DNA of 48,966 nucleotides, taken from Bradyrhizobium tropiciagri (GTDB lineage Bacteria; Pseudomonadota; Alphaproteobacteria; Rhizobiales; Xanthobacteraceae). Positions 40,250-48,966 of this stretch are shown here, in pieces (within the stretch, counting starts at the first letter, position 1; each line of letters begins with the position of its first letter). Below the pieces are notes generated by a model. It did not search any database. It was given only the letters and a program-made list of their open reading frames with translations, and was not told where the DNA came from. The stretch lies in NCBI RefSeq assembly GCF_001189845.1, contig NZ_LFLZ01000067.1, forward strand, positions 1-48,966, read 5' to 3'. The position numbers and the translations under genes were made by a program.

Positions 40250-41086
40250 CTAAGCCAGCCAACGCTTGCGCCGCTTGTAGTGCTTCACATCGCGATATGA
40301 TTTTCGCTTATCGCCGGCGACGCCAAGATAGAATTCCTTGACGTCGGCGTTTGCGGCGAGCGCAGGCGCTTCGCCGTCCATCACGACGCGGCCATTTTCG
40401 AGGATGTAGCCGTGGCTGGCATATCTGAGCGCCATGTTGGTGTTCTGTTCGGCGAGAAGGAATGAGACGCCTTCCTTGATGTTGAGGCCCCTCACGATTT
40501 CGAAGATCTCCTCCACGATCTGCGGCGCGAGGCCCATCGAAGGTTCATCGAGCAGGATCATCTTCGGGCGCGACATCAGCGCGCGGCCGATCACGCACAT
40601 TTGCTGTTCGCCGCCCGACGTATAACCGGCGGTGGAACCGCGCCGTTCGCGGAGGCGCGGGAAATAGGCGTAGACCCGTTCGAGATCCTGCGCGATGGCT
40701 GACTTGCCGTCCCTGCGCGTGAAGGCTCCGGTCAGGATATTCTCCTCGACCGTAAGATGAGCGAAGGCACGACGCCCCTCCATCACCTGAATGCAGCCGC
40801 GCCGCACCAGATCATTTGGCGACAAGGACTTCACCTCGACGCCATCGAACAGGATCGAGCCCTTGGTGACCTCGCCGCGCTCCGCGTGCAGCAGATTGGA
40901 GACCGCCTTCAGCGTCGTGGTCTTGCCGGCGCCATTGGCGCCGAGAAGCGCAACAATGCCGCCCCGCGGCACCTCCAGCGATACGCCCTTCAACACGAGG
41001 ATGACGTGATCATAGACAACCTCGATATTGTTGACCGACAGAACCAGCGCCGCTTCCGTCGTCATGGCGACCTTGGCAGTTGACAC
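40250..41086 (-). CDS. livF: Liv-type ABC transporter ATP-binding protein (LivF)
   Basis: 278 residues from GTG 41086, chosen because GGAGG lies 7 bases upstream; ATG 41065 is inside. Walker A is ALLGANGAGKTTTLKAV, the signature TSGGEQQMCVIGRALMSRP, and Walker B MILLDEPSMGLAPQ. A basic tail KSYRDVKHYKRRKRWL follows the domain, longer than the E. coli LivF. Last gene of the leftward operon, 76 bases after the binding protein gene. It would power import with LivG. Confidence 0.93.
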   Translation of the reverse strand: MSTAKVAMTTEAALVLSVNNIEVVYDHVILVLKGVSLEVPRGGIVALLGANGAGKTTTLKAVSNLLHAERGEVTKGSILFDGVEVKSLSPNDLVRRGCIQVMEGRRAFAHLTVEENILTGAFTRRDGKSAIAQDLERVYAYFPRLRERRGSTAGYTSGGEQQMCVIGRALMSRPKMILLDEPSMGLAPQIVEEIFEIVRGLNIKEGVSFLLAEQNTNMALRYASHGYILENGRVVMDGEAPALAANADVKEFYLGVAGDKRKSYRDVKHYKRRKRWLA

Positions 41087-41162
41087 GCGCGGACCTCCAA
41101 ATGGTTGCACCTTGCGGGATCCGGGAGCAGGCAAACCTGCATCCCGGATCGCTCATGCATGC

Positions 41163-42488
41163 TCAGGTTTCCTTCGCGCAGTCGCGCGGCTTGATCTTCT
41201 TCTCCGCGGCATACTTCGCGGACACATCCGCGACGAGCGGCTCGATGAGAGATTCGTCGGCCGTGTACCAGTCCGAGATGATTTTCCAACCCTTGCCATC
41301 CCACTGCTGGACGCGCCCGTAGCGGGCGCCCTCGTGGTCGGAGCAGGAAATGCTCACCGGCTTCAACATCCCCTCGAAGCCGAGTTCCTTGATACGTGCA
41401 TCGGTGAGGATGAGGTTCTCAAGCCCCCAACGGACCTGCTCGCCCGTCAGCGGCTTCTTGCCGAATTTTTCCTGCGCCTTGCGGATCGCCTCCACGCCGA
41501 GCATGGCATTCGCCAAGCCGCGGTTGTAGAGAACTTCGCCGATCTTGCCAGGCTCGGTTGAACCTTTGCCCTTCGCGTAGATGTATTTCTCCAGGTCGGC
41601 ATGCACGGGAAACTTGCCGGCGCCATGCTGAAGCATCAGTGACTTGTAGCCGGCGGCTTGATCACCTGCCGGCGTCACATCCGGCTCTGCGCCCGACCAC
41701 CAAACACCGACCAACTTGTCGCGCGGATAGGCAACAGCCGCTGCTTCCTTGATCGCAGTGCTGTTCATGACGCCCCAGCCCCAGACCAGGACATAGTCCG
41801 GCCGCTGCTGGCGGATCGCCAGCCATTGCGACTTCTGCTCGACACCGGGGTGCGTGACCGGGATCGGGGTGAACTCAAAGCCGTACTTCTGCGCCAACAC
41901 CTGCAGCATCGGGATCGGCTCCTTGCCATAGGGGCTGTCGTGGTACAGCAGCGAAATCTTCCGGCCTTTCAACTTGTCGAACCCGCCGAGTTCCTTGGCG
42001 ATGTGCTGGATCGCGATATCGGCCGCGGACCAGTAAGTGCCGAGCAACGGGAAGTTGTACGCGAACACCGCACCGTTCTTGGAATCGGCGCGGCCGTAGC
42101 CCATCGTGATGATCGGGATCTTGTCGGTCGCGGTCTTTTCGGTCAGTGCGAAGGTGATGCCGGTCGACAGCGGGTTGATAAACGCCGCCCCGGTCGGCCC
42201 CTTGCTCTTGAGGCGCTCGTAACACTCGACGCCCTTGTCGGTCGCGTAAGCCGTCTCGCACTCTTCGAACAGAATCTTGACGCCGTTGATGCCGCCGTCA
42301 CGCTCATTGATCAGGTTATAGTAGTCCACAACGCCGTTCGCGTAGGGGGCGCCGTTCACAGCGTACGGTCCGGTCCGGTAGGACAGAATTGGAACGAACT
42401 GCTCGTTTTGCGCTGCGGCCGGTGCGCTGAACGCCGCGCCCGACAGGGCGGCCGCCAGTATCAGTACATTGCGTGCAATACCTGCCAT
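41163..42488 (-). CDS. Liv-type ABC transporter substrate-binding protein
   Basis: 441 residues. A signal peptide ends at SAPAAAQ. It has the periplasmic binding fold of the branched-chain amino acid/amide group: ILSYRTGPYAVNGAPYANGV, GGINGVKILFEECETAYATD, PIITMGYGRADSKNGAVFAY, KISLLYHDSPYGKEPIPMLQ. An exceptional AAGGAGGAGG ribosome site precedes ATG, fitting the high expression expected of a binding protein. Since it is linked to an acyl-CoA synthetase, an aromatic or fatty acid is a likelier ligand than leucine. Confidence 0.92.
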   Translation of the reverse strand: MAGIARNVLILAAALSGAAFSAPAAAQNEQFVPILSYRTGPYAVNGAPYANGVVDYYNLINERDGGINGVKILFEECETAYATDKGVECYERLKSKGPTGAAFINPLSTGITFALTEKTATDKIPIITMGYGRADSKNGAVFAYNFPLLGTYWSAADIAIQHIAKELGGFDKLKGRKISLLYHDSPYGKEPIPMLQVLAQKYGFEFTPIPVTHPGVEQKSQWLAIRQQRPDYVLVWGWGVMNSTAIKEAAAVAYPRDKLVGVWWSGAEPDVTPAGDQAAGYKSLMLQHGAGKFPVHADLEKYIYAKGKGSTEPGKIGEVLYNRGLANAMLGVEAIRKAQEKFGKKPLTGEQVRWGLENLILTDARIKELGFEGMLKPVSISCSDHEGARYGRVQQWDGKGWKIISDWYTADESLIEPLVADVSAKYAAEKKIKPRDCAKET

Positions 42489-42584
42489 GTTGATAACCTC
42501 CTCCTTAAAATCCCGCGGGGTTTTTCCTTCCTCTCGGTTGTCAACGGCCGCCCTCCGCGTTGCGATCGAGGCACGATCGCTCCT

Positions 42585-43712
42585 TCAATAGGGAAACGGC
42601 CAAAGTCTGAGCTTCTCCTTACCGATCGATATCAGCCTGGCGAAGCCATGGGGTTCCTTGATGAGAAGATAACAGATCAACGATCCGAAGATGATGAACT
42701 GGAGGTGAGTGATCGTTTGCGTGGACAGCGGCAGGCCGAGTTCGGTTGGAAGCACATTCAGCAGGATCGGCACGATGAGGATGAAGGCCGCCCCGATGAA
42801 CGAACCCATGATCGATCCGAGCCCGCCGATGATGACCATGAACAGAAGATCCAGCGAGCGTTCGATCGAGAATGCAAGCGGCTCCCATGAACCGAGGTAG
42901 ACGAACCCCCAGAGTGCGCCCGCCACTCCGATGATGAACGAAGAGACCGCGAAAGCCGTCAGCTTCGCGTAGAGCGGCCGGATGCCGATCAGTTCGGCGG
43001 CGATATCCATGTCGCGGATCGCCATCCACTGCCTGCCGAGATTGCCGCGAACGAGATTCTTCGCCAACACCGCAAGCACGGTCACAAAGAGCAGGCACAG
43101 CAGGTAGCGCTCGACCGGCGTACGAACGACCACGCCGAAGAAATCCAGTTCCGGCGCATTCACCGATCCTGACGGCGCATAGTTGGTGAACCACGGGAGC
43201 CGCAGGAACGCCCAATCGAAGAAGAACTGCGCGGCAAGCGTCGCAACTGCCAGATAGAGGCCCTTGATGCGCAGACTGGGAATACCGAACAGGATTCCAA
43301 CACCCGCCGACATGAGCCCGCCGAGCAGAATGGACGCCAGTACGGGCAATGGTGGGATCGCGATCGCGAAGCCGAGCGAGGCCAGCGGGATGTGGACGCC
43401 GGTCGCCAGCTTGTAGGCCGAATAAGCGCCGATGGCCATGAATGCGCCGCTGCCGAGCGAGATCTGGCCGCAATAGCCGACGAGAATGTTGGTGCCGATG
43501 GCGGCGAGCGCCAGGATGAGGAAGGGCAGCAAGATGGCCCACAGCAGATAGTCGCTGCCGAACGGCCAGACATGGAAGGTGGCCAACAGCGGCACGCCAA
43601 TGAAGGCAATCCCGACCAAGATGGCGAGCGCAATACGATCCTGACGGATCGGGAAGATCGCCATGTCTTCCGCGTAGGTCGTCTTGAACTGGCCAGCTTC
43701 GCGATAGAGCAC
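42585..43712 (-). CDS. livM: Liv-type ABC transporter permease (LivM)
   Basis: 375 residues from GTG 43712, with AAGGAGG upstream. About ten membrane helices, with LivM marks TNILVGYCGQISLGSGAFMA, GIPSLRIKGLYLAVATLAAQ, GRQWMAIRDMDIAAELIGIR with the ATPase-contact loop, and GLGSIMGSFIGAAFILIVP. It starts 15 bases after the livH stop. The substrate path pairs with LivH. Confidence 0.93.
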   Translation of the reverse strand: MLYREAGQFKTTYAEDMAIFPIRQDRIALAILVGIAFIGVPLLATFHVWPFGSDYLLWAILLPFLILALAAIGTNILVGYCGQISLGSGAFMAIGAYSAYKLATGVHIPLASLGFAIAIPPLPVLASILLGGLMSAGVGILFGIPSLRIKGLYLAVATLAAQFFFDWAFLRLPWFTNYAPSGSVNAPELDFFGVVVRTPVERYLLCLLFVTVLAVLAKNLVRGNLGRQWMAIRDMDIAAELIGIRPLYAKLTAFAVSSFIIGVAGALWGFVYLGSWEPLAFSIERSLDLLFMVIIGGLGSIMGSFIGAAFILIVPILLNVLPTELGLPLSTQTITHLQFIIFGSLICYLLIKEPHGFARLISIGKEKLRLWPFPY

Positions 43713-43727
43713 ACCGACCTCCTTGCC

Positions 43728-44657
43728 TCAGATGCGTTCGATGATCCGCTCGCCGAACAGCCCCTGTGGCCGCACAAGCAGCACCGCCAACGCCAGCACG
43801 TAGGCAAACCAGTATTCGATACCGCCGCCGATGGATGGCCCCAGATACACCTCGGCAATCTTCTCACCCGCCCCCACGATGAGCCCGCCGACGATGGCTC
43901 CCGGAATGGAGGTGAGGCCTCCGATGATCAAAACCGGCAGGGCCTTCAGCGCAAGGAAGGTGATGGAGAACTGCACGCCAAGCTTGGTACCCCACACCGT
44001 CGCCGCGACCAACGCAACGAGACCGGCAACGAGCCAGACCACGAACCAAATCCAACTGATTGGAATCCCGACCGAGTGCGCCGCAAGATGGTCGTCGGCC
44101 ACGGCCCTGAGCGCACGACCGGTCTTGGTGCGCTGAAAGAAGATCGCGAGGCCGCCGACCAGGATGCCAGCAATCAACGCGCCCCAGACGTCCAGCTTGT
44201 TGACCAGAATCCCGCCCGGAAAGAGCCCTTCAAACAAAAACCAGGCGTCGGTCGGGAACAGCCGCAACGGGTAGACATCCGATCCGAAGATCATCTCCGC
44301 CACGCCCTCGATGACGAACGTCACGCCGATCGTAGACATGAACAGCGTGAGGGCGTCCTGGTTGACGAGAGGTCCGATCACGAACCGCTCGATGAGCCAG
44401 GCCGTTGCCGCCATGATCACGGCGGCAAAACCGATGGCGAGCACGACCGCGACCCAAAGCGGAAAACCATTGGCGACCAGGAGGTCGAGGGCACGAACCA
44501 GCGCCAGCCCTGCGAGCAATACCATCGCTCCCTGCGCATAATTGAACACGCCGGATGCCTTGAAGATCAGCACGAAGCCGAGCGCGACCAGCGAATAGAG
44601 CACGCCGGACATCAATCCGCCGATCAGGACCTCGAGAAACTGACCGAATGCGATCAC
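43728..44657 (-). CDS. livH: Liv-type ABC transporter permease (LivH)
   Basis: 309 residues from GTG 44657, with GAGGAGG upstream. About eight membrane helices: GGLMSGVLYSLVALGFVLIF, FNYAQGAMVLLAGLALVRAL, GRALRAVADDHLAAHSVGIP as the ATPase-contact loop, and GLTSIPGAIVGGLIVGAGEK. It starts 9 bases after livG ends, so the two are likely translated together. Confidence 0.93.
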   Translation of the reverse strand: MIAFGQFLEVLIGGLMSGVLYSLVALGFVLIFKASGVFNYAQGAMVLLAGLALVRALDLLVANGFPLWVAVVLAIGFAAVIMAATAWLIERFVIGPLVNQDALTLFMSTIGVTFVIEGVAEMIFGSDVYPLRLFPTDAWFLFEGLFPGGILVNKLDVWGALIAGILVGGLAIFFQRTKTGRALRAVADDHLAAHSVGIPISWIWFVVWLVAGLVALVAATVWGTKLGVQFSITFLALKALPVLIIGGLTSIPGAIVGGLIVGAGEKIAEVYLGPSIGGGIEYWFAYVLALAVLLVRPQGLFGERIIERI

Positions 44658-44666
44658 GAAGCCTCC

Positions 44667-45452
44667 TCAGTGTGCAACGCCGAGATAGGCGTCGATGACA
44701 ACCTGGCTTCGCTTCACCTCGTCAGGCGTGCCGTCGGCGATCTTTACGCCGTGATCAAGTACCGCCACGCGATCCGAGAGATCCATGACCACGGCCATAT
44801 CGTGCTCGATCAGGGCGATGGTCGTGCCGTAATGATTGTTCACATCTATGATGAACCGCGACATGTCCTCCTTCTCCTCGAGGTTCATGCCGGCCATCGG
44901 CTCGTCGAGGAGAAGAAGGTCGGGCTCCATCGCCAGAGCGCGACCAAGTTCGACACGCTTCTGCAAACCATACGGCAAACGCCCGACCGGCACCTTGCGG
45001 ATTGTCTCTATCTCGAGGAAGTCGATGATCTCCTCGACCTTGCGCCGATGCTCGACCTCCTCCGCCAGAGCTGGGCCCAAACGCAGCACCTGCCACAACA
45101 GGCCCCGGCGCACCTTCAAGGTACGGCCTGCCATGATGTTGTCGAGCGCGCTCATGCCCTTGAACAGGGCGACATTCTGAAAGGTGCGCGCGATGCCGCC
45201 CCGTGCCGCCTCGAAGGGCTGCATCTTGGCCCGGGTGCGCCCTTTGAAGGTGATGGCGCCGTGATTGGGGCGATAGAAACCGTTGATGACGTTCAGCATC
45301 GAAGTCTTGCCGGCACCGTTGGGGCCGATGATGGCCCGGATTTCGCCTTTTCTGATGTTGAACGAAACGTCCCTCAGCGCCTTGACACCTCCGAAGGAGA
45401 GCACCACGCGCTCGACCTCAAGCAAGATGTCGTTGGTGTCCGGCGCTCTCAT
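44667..45452 (-). CDS. livG: Liv-type ABC transporter ATP-binding protein (LivG)
   Basis: 261 residues from ATG 45452 (MRAPDTNDILLEVERVV). Its ATG overlaps the ligase stop codon as ATGA, which points to translational coupling; the longer frame to 45500 would overlap the ligase further. Walker A IIGPNGAGKTSMLNVINGFY, signature LPYGLQKRVELGRALAMEP, Walker B LLLLDEPMAGMNLEEKED. The ARTFQNVALFKGMSALDNI loop is typical of LivG. Confidence 0.94.
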   Translation of the reverse strand: MRAPDTNDILLEVERVVLSFGGVKALRDVSFNIRKGEIRAIIGPNGAGKTSMLNVINGFYRPNHGAITFKGRTRAKMQPFEAARGGIARTFQNVALFKGMSALDNIMAGRTLKVRRGLLWQVLRLGPALAEEVEHRRKVEEIIDFLEIETIRKVPVGRLPYGLQKRVELGRALAMEPDLLLLDEPMAGMNLEEKEDMSRFIIDVNNHYGTTIALIEHDMAVVMDLSDRVAVLDHGVKIADGTPDEVKRSQVVIDAYLGVAH

Positions 45453-47419
45453 GCGGCTCTCCCCAGAGATTCCCCCGAACCAATGGCTTGCATGTCGCAA
45501 ATCCTGACCCGTGCCGCGGTCGTGCCCTTCCGGCCATCCTCGAAGGTGACTTCGGTGGAAATGTCGGCGTCATGCGCCCCGTTGTAGAGTGCCGTAACCA
45601 ACGGCGCATAGCGCTCGGCAATGAAGCGGCGGCGTACCTTCTGCGTGCGGGTCAGTTCGCCATCATCCGCGTCGAGCTCCTTGTGCAGAATGAGAAAGCG
45701 GCGGATCTGGGCGCCTGCAAGCGCCTTTTCCCCGGCCAGCGAGCGGTTCACCGCGGCGACGTCCTTCGCGACCATGTCGTAGACCAGCGGATGCCCGGCA
45801 AGCTCCTGATAGGATCCGTAGGCGACGTTGTTGCGTTCCGCCCAATTCGCGACGGCGACCGGGTCGATGTTGAGCATCGCGCAAACGAACTCCCGGGAAT
45901 CACCGAGCGTGATCGCTTCCTTGATATTGGGATAGAACTTCAGCTTGTTCTCAAGGTACTTCGGGGCAAACATCGTGCCGTCAACCAGCCGACCGACGTC
46001 CTTCGCACGATCGATGATCTTCAGATGCCCGGTCTTCTCGTCAAAAAAGCCCGCATCGCCGGTCCTGACGTATCCGTCGGACGTCATGGCTTCCGCGGTC
46101 TTTGCCTGATCCTTGAAATATCCGAGGAACATGCCGGGCGAGCGGAACTGCACTTCGCCCGATTCCGCAATGCGGATGTCAACGTTGGGCGCCGCCGGGC
46201 CAACCGTGTCCGAGTAGATCTCGCCATCAGGCTGGCACGTTACATAAAGGAACGCTTCGGTCTGGCCGTAGAGTTGTTTCAGATTCAATCCAATCGAGCG
46301 GTATAACGCGAACAGATCCGGACCGATGGCTTCGCCTCCAGTGTAGGCGACCCGCACCAGAGACAAGCCGAGGACGTTCTTGAGAGGCTCGTAGACCAGC
46401 CAGCGTCCGAGCGCATAGAGCAACCGGCCCGACAGCGGTACCGGACGTCCGGTCAAGACTTGCTCGCCATACCGGCGTGCGACGTCCAGAAAGTAGTTGA
46501 ACAATCGCCGCTTGAGCGGCGCGGCGTCCTCCATGCGGACCATCAACCGCGTCAGCATGGCTTCGAAACCGCGTGGCGGGGCCAGGTAGAAGGTTGGTCC
46601 TATCTCATGCCGATCCTGCTCGATTGTGTCGCTGCTCTCGGGACACGCCATGCAGAATCCAGCCACGAGGCCCTGCACATAGCTGACGTAATGATCGCCC
46701 GCCCAGGCCAGCGGCAGATAGGCGAGCACCACGTCCTTGTCGGTCAGCTTGTCGAATCGTGTGGTGTCGGTTGCAGCATCGATGCAGCCGCGCGCCGACA
46801 GCATGACACCCTTCGGCGCTCCAGTCGTTCCCGAGGTGTAGAGGATGACCGCAATGTCCGAACCGTTCCCCGCTCGAACGTATTCATCAATCCGTTCACC
46901 AAGAGCCACGTCGGCCGCAAGCGCGGCGCGACCGTCCTCGATGATATCGCCGATTGCGATCAATCCACTGCGGTCGTAGCCGTCGAGGCCGCGCGGCTCG
47001 TCGTAGACAATCTTGTTGAGTTGCGGCAGTCGGTCGGACACCGACAAGACCTTGTCGACCTGCTCCTGGTCCTGCGCTGCGACGAGCTTCGCCTCGGCGT
47101 GAGCGAGGACGAAGGCAAGCTCATCCGCCACGGCATCCGAGTAGACCGGAACGGGAATGGCGCGCAGCATCTGCGCTGCCATCATGGTCCAGTAAAGCTT
47201 CGGCCGATTTGAGCCAACAACAGCGATCGTGTCGCCTTGCCGCAGGCCAAGGCGATCCAGGCCGGCGGCGTAAGCTCGCACGATCTCGGCAACTTGAGCC
47301 CAGGTCCAGTTCTGCCAGATACCGAGATCCTTGTGCCGAAACGCTGGCCGCGTGCCAAACTGCGCGGCATTTCGCAGCAGCAATTTGGGGAACGTATCGA
47401 ACGATCCGCCGCCAGCCAT
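45449..47419 (-). CDS. AMP-forming acyl-CoA synthetase, first gene of the transporter operon
   Basis: 656 residues. AMP-binding motif ILYTSGTTGAPKGVMLSARG; LYGQTEAFLYVTCQPDGEIY; the hinge TSDGYVRTGDAGFFDEKTGH; and IIDRAKDVGRLVDGTMFAPK toward the C terminus. The size and order match the long-chain type (COG1022) rather than the short acetyl type. It forms acyl-AMP and then acyl-CoA from a carboxylic acid. Being first in an operon with a complete importer, it probably activates the imported acid. The usual GRxK lysine region here reads IIDRAKDVGRLVDG, so catalytic geometry may differ. Confidence 0.92.
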   Translation of the reverse strand: MAGGGSFDTFPKLLLRNAAQFGTRPAFRHKDLGIWQNWTWAQVAEIVRAYAAGLDRLGLRQGDTIAVVGSNRPKLYWTMMAAQMLRAIPVPVYSDAVADELAFVLAHAEAKLVAAQDQEQVDKVLSVSDRLPQLNKIVYDEPRGLDGYDRSGLIAIGDIIEDGRAALAADVALGERIDEYVRAGNGSDIAVILYTSGTTGAPKGVMLSARGCIDAATDTTRFDKLTDKDVVLAYLPLAWAGDHYVSYVQGLVAGFCMACPESSDTIEQDRHEIGPTFYLAPPRGFEAMLTRLMVRMEDAAPLKRRLFNYFLDVARRYGEQVLTGRPVPLSGRLLYALGRWLVYEPLKNVLGLSLVRVAYTGGEAIGPDLFALYRSIGLNLKQLYGQTEAFLYVTCQPDGEIYSDTVGPAAPNVDIRIAESGEVQFRSPGMFLGYFKDQAKTAEAMTSDGYVRTGDAGFFDEKTGHLKIIDRAKDVGRLVDGTMFAPKYLENKLKFYPNIKEAITLGDSREFVCAMLNIDPVAVANWAERNNVAYGSYQELAGHPLVYDMVAKDVAAVNRSLAGEKALAGAQIRRFLILHKELDADDGELTRTQKVRRRFIAERYAPLVTALYNGAHDADISTEVTFEDGRKGTTAARVRICDMQAIGSGESLGRAA

Positions 47420-47931
47420 GTCGGTCTCGATCCCAAAAACCGGCGCGTTGGTTCGCTCCTGTTATGGTGATGCCTGCCCTTTTTGGGCAACAGCCATGCG
47501 AGTGCCGCATGCTCCACCTTACAACGGATCGGAAGTCCCACAAGTACCCTATTGAAAGATCGCGCTTCTCTGCGGCGCCTTGGCGACCGAGATAGTGTGC
47601 GCCCCGAGACCAAGCTGACCATCAAATCGGTCCCGAAATGGGTTGCTGTGGAAGCACCTGGTCGGCTCCTGCTGGAGGTAATCCCAATGAGTTGCAGGCC
47701 AACGGTTTGAGGGATTTCTTAATAGCGGAAGTCTCTGTCGCGCGCGCTCGGCGGCCCCCTGCCACTGATTTGCCCGACGGCGCAAGCCGCAGCCTCCTCC
47801 GTCATTCCGGGGCTCGCGAAGCGAGAACCCGGAATCCATTCATCCACGAGTTACGCGGCTCTATGGATTCCGGGCTCAGTCCTTCGGACTGCCCTCAGGT
47901 GCGCAATTGCGCTCAACGCGCCCCTCGTCGC
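47420..47931. other. Intergenic region upstream of the ligase-importer operon
   Basis: No gene is convincing in these 512 bases. The part next to the operon should hold its promoter, but I see no clear consensus. ATTTGCCCGACGGCGCAA lies at 47768-47785 and a hairpin repeat at 47804-47871. Confidence 0.5.
47804..47871. repeat. Intergenic hairpin repeat, family C
   Basis: ATTCCGGGGCTCGC-gaa-GCGAGaaCCCGGAAT forms one hairpin (47804-47835). GGAATCCAT (47831-47839) also pairs with ATGGATTCC (47863-47871). This type of element is frequent in Bradyrhizobium. It lies between convergent-spaced genes. Confidence 0.7.
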
Positions 47932-48630
47932 TCAACGCCGCGACCAGCGATTGCCAGCCCATCCGGCGCAGAACACCGCGTCTGCACTGTCCGGAATGGT
48001 CTGCGCGAACCATCGGTCGACGTCCGGCGAAGTCTGGGTCGTCGGCTCATCGCGATAGCGAAGCTGGCCATAGGCGCCTCGCATCGCCATCGTCGCCTTC
48101 TCGATGGCCTGGCGCGGATACAGGATGGCAGCCAGGCTGAGACAGAGTTCATCGAGATCGCCCCCATGCGTCTCAGCCGGAATGGCCGGCACGACGCTGC
48201 GGCATTGCGCGCGGCCCAGAACGTAGATGATGGGATTTCGCGTCCGCCAGCACAGGCAGAATTCTGCCGGCGCCGCCGGGCCGCCGAACTCCGCCGTCAT
48301 CGCGGTCTCGAACATCCGCTTGAAGAAGCCGCCGCCACGATAGGTGTCCCGGACTGCGGTGCCTGACAGATAGATCACCGGCGTGCCGGCCAGCGCCAGA
48401 CGCTGGATGATCATGTAGGCCACGCATGCATCGCCTTGATGAAGCAAGACGATGCCGTGGTCGGCCTTGAACGGTGAGTGCTGGCGCGACCAGAATCGTC
48501 CTTCGGTCAGCCAGTTCGTATCGATGATGCTACTGATGTCGTCGAGCACAGCATCGCGGCGATGCTCCGGGACATCAGAGGCGATTTGAAACAGCTCGCT
48601 GGTAACAGCCCCGGGCTGCGTCGCGATCAC
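47932..48630 (-). CDS. GNAT-fold acetyltransferase-like protein
   Basis: 232 residues from GTG 48630. IYLSGTAVRDTYRGGGFFKR followed by MFETAM matches the acetyl-CoA binding strand-loop-helix of GNAT enzymes (RxxGG). The N-terminal part (HGIVLLHQGDACVAYMIIQR) gives the preceding strands. The C-terminal third (DVDRWFAQTIPDSADAVFCA) is unusual. Substrate unknown. I see no close functional neighbour. Confidence 0.75.
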   Translation of the reverse strand: MIATQPGAVTSELFQIASDVPEHRRDAVLDDISSIIDTNWLTEGRFWSRQHSPFKADHGIVLLHQGDACVAYMIIQRLALAGTPVIYLSGTAVRDTYRGGGFFKRMFETAMTAEFGGPAAPAEFCLCWRTRNPIIYVLGRAQCRSVVPAIPAETHGGDLDELCLSLAAILYPRQAIEKATMAMRGAYGQLRYRDEPTTQTSPDVDRWFAQTIPDSADAVFCAGWAGNRWSRR

Positions 48631-48966
48631 GGCGGCGGGTCCTTTGGTATTTCGACTTCAGGTTGCTCATGCAACGTACGGCACGCTTGGCCAGCCTGAC
48701 AAGTCTGCGCTCCTGGTTGCTCCAATGCCAATTACCAATTTGCCCGACGGCGCAAATGATCGCAGCAACGCGAGCGCCCGATAACGACTGCCTCTGGAAT
48801 ATGGATCACCCGCTTTCGCTTTCGCGGGTGATGACATCGCGTGTTTGGGACGTTGAATCGCGAACCATCCCCACCGTCGTCCTGGCGCAAGCCAGGACCC
48901 ATTACCCCAGATACGAATTGCTGCACGATGCCGGGGCCTCGATCCCCACGACGACCAAAACCCGGC
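48631..48966. other. Terminal intergenic region with repeats
   Basis: This holds ATTTGCCCGACGGCGCAA (48738-48755), TCACCCGC/GCGGGTGA arms (48806-48813 with 48824-48831), and GTCCTGGC-gcaa-GCCAGGAC (48879-48898). No gene is convincing; the region runs off the window edge. Confidence 0.6.

Noticed and set aside
43392..45587. 731-codon open frame antisense to livM, livH and livG
   Set aside because: Shadow frame; composition dominated by Asp, Arg, His and Gln with no domain, while three recognised transporter genes occupy the other strand.
1..48966. tRNA, rRNA, CRISPR array, insertion sequence, phage or plasmid genes
   Set aside because: No cloverleaf or TTCGA-type arm, no spaced direct repeats, and no transposase, integrase or replication gene was found by reading both strands.

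Overview
The window is high-GC DNA from an alphaproteobacterium, most likely Bradyrhizobium or a close relative in the same family (Nitrobacteraceae). The evidence is a eukaryotic-type glutamine synthetase II with a divergent DUF2735/GstI-like gene, GrlR-family proteins of the rhizobial type, a large malic enzyme fused to a phosphotransacetylase-like domain, several Liv-type transport genes, and many hairpin repeats of the kind scattered through Bradyrhizobium intergenic DNA. I see no rRNA, tRNA, CRISPR array, insertion sequence, phage gene or replication origin. It reads as ordinary chromosome.

Layout. 1-2.6 kb: a folded repeat, a small basic protein, then a leftward trio (GrlR-family double-domain protein, ModA-like binding domain without signal peptide, Sel1-repeat protein). 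2.7-4.7 kb: glnII, with a strong terminator, a tandem repeat copying its stop-codon end and a textbook sigma-54 promoter, divergent from the GstI-like gene. 4.7-11.1 kb: small-enzyme genes (MliC-type lysozyme inhibitor, protein tyrosine phosphatase, SGNH hydrolase, a frameshifted SDR, a truncated antitoxin-like gene, a second GrlR-family gene divergent from a DUF2161 nuclease-like gene, monooxygenase, GNAT, thioesterase). 11.2-16.4 kb: a BtuF-like binding protein and a leftward kynurenine-pathway cluster (formamidase-like hydrolase, tryptophan 2,3-dioxygenase, frameshifted kynureninase), preceded by an M20 deacylase. 16.4-18.8 kb: a PPOX-type flavoprotein divergent from a MocR/PdxR regulator around an inverted repeat. 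18.8-26.3 kb: small envelope proteins, CreA, an L,D-transpeptidase with an apparent second, catalytically dead domain, secreted glutathione peroxidase, polysaccharide deacetylase, DHFR-like protein, DoxX. 26.4-35.8 kb: malic enzyme, a large unknown envelope protein, aspS divergent from selO, an MDR oxidoreductase. 35.9-40.2 kb: a frameshifted LysR gene, a 36-residue membrane peptide, a VOC protein, chromate transporter, acyltransferase. 40.25-47.4 kb: a six-gene leftward operon coding for an acyl-CoA synthetase and a complete Liv-type ABC importer. 47.4-49 kb: repeats and a GNAT-like gene.

How parts work together. The glnII/GstI-like pair is a nitrogen-status switch. The kyn cluster takes tryptophan through N-formylkynurenine and kynurenine to anthranilate. 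The ligase plus importer suggests uptake of a carboxylic acid followed by CoA activation. Three genes (SDR, kynU, LysR) are each broken by one missing base, with the remainder of the protein intact in the next frame. This may be residual sequencing error rather than three real pseudogenes, and it matters for interpreting tryptophan catabolism here.

I found no convincing new multi-gene system. The best candidates for a second look are the two-domain L,D-transpeptidase, the GrlR-family genes away from any type III secretion locus, the repeat at the glnII stop codon, and the ligase-importer operon.
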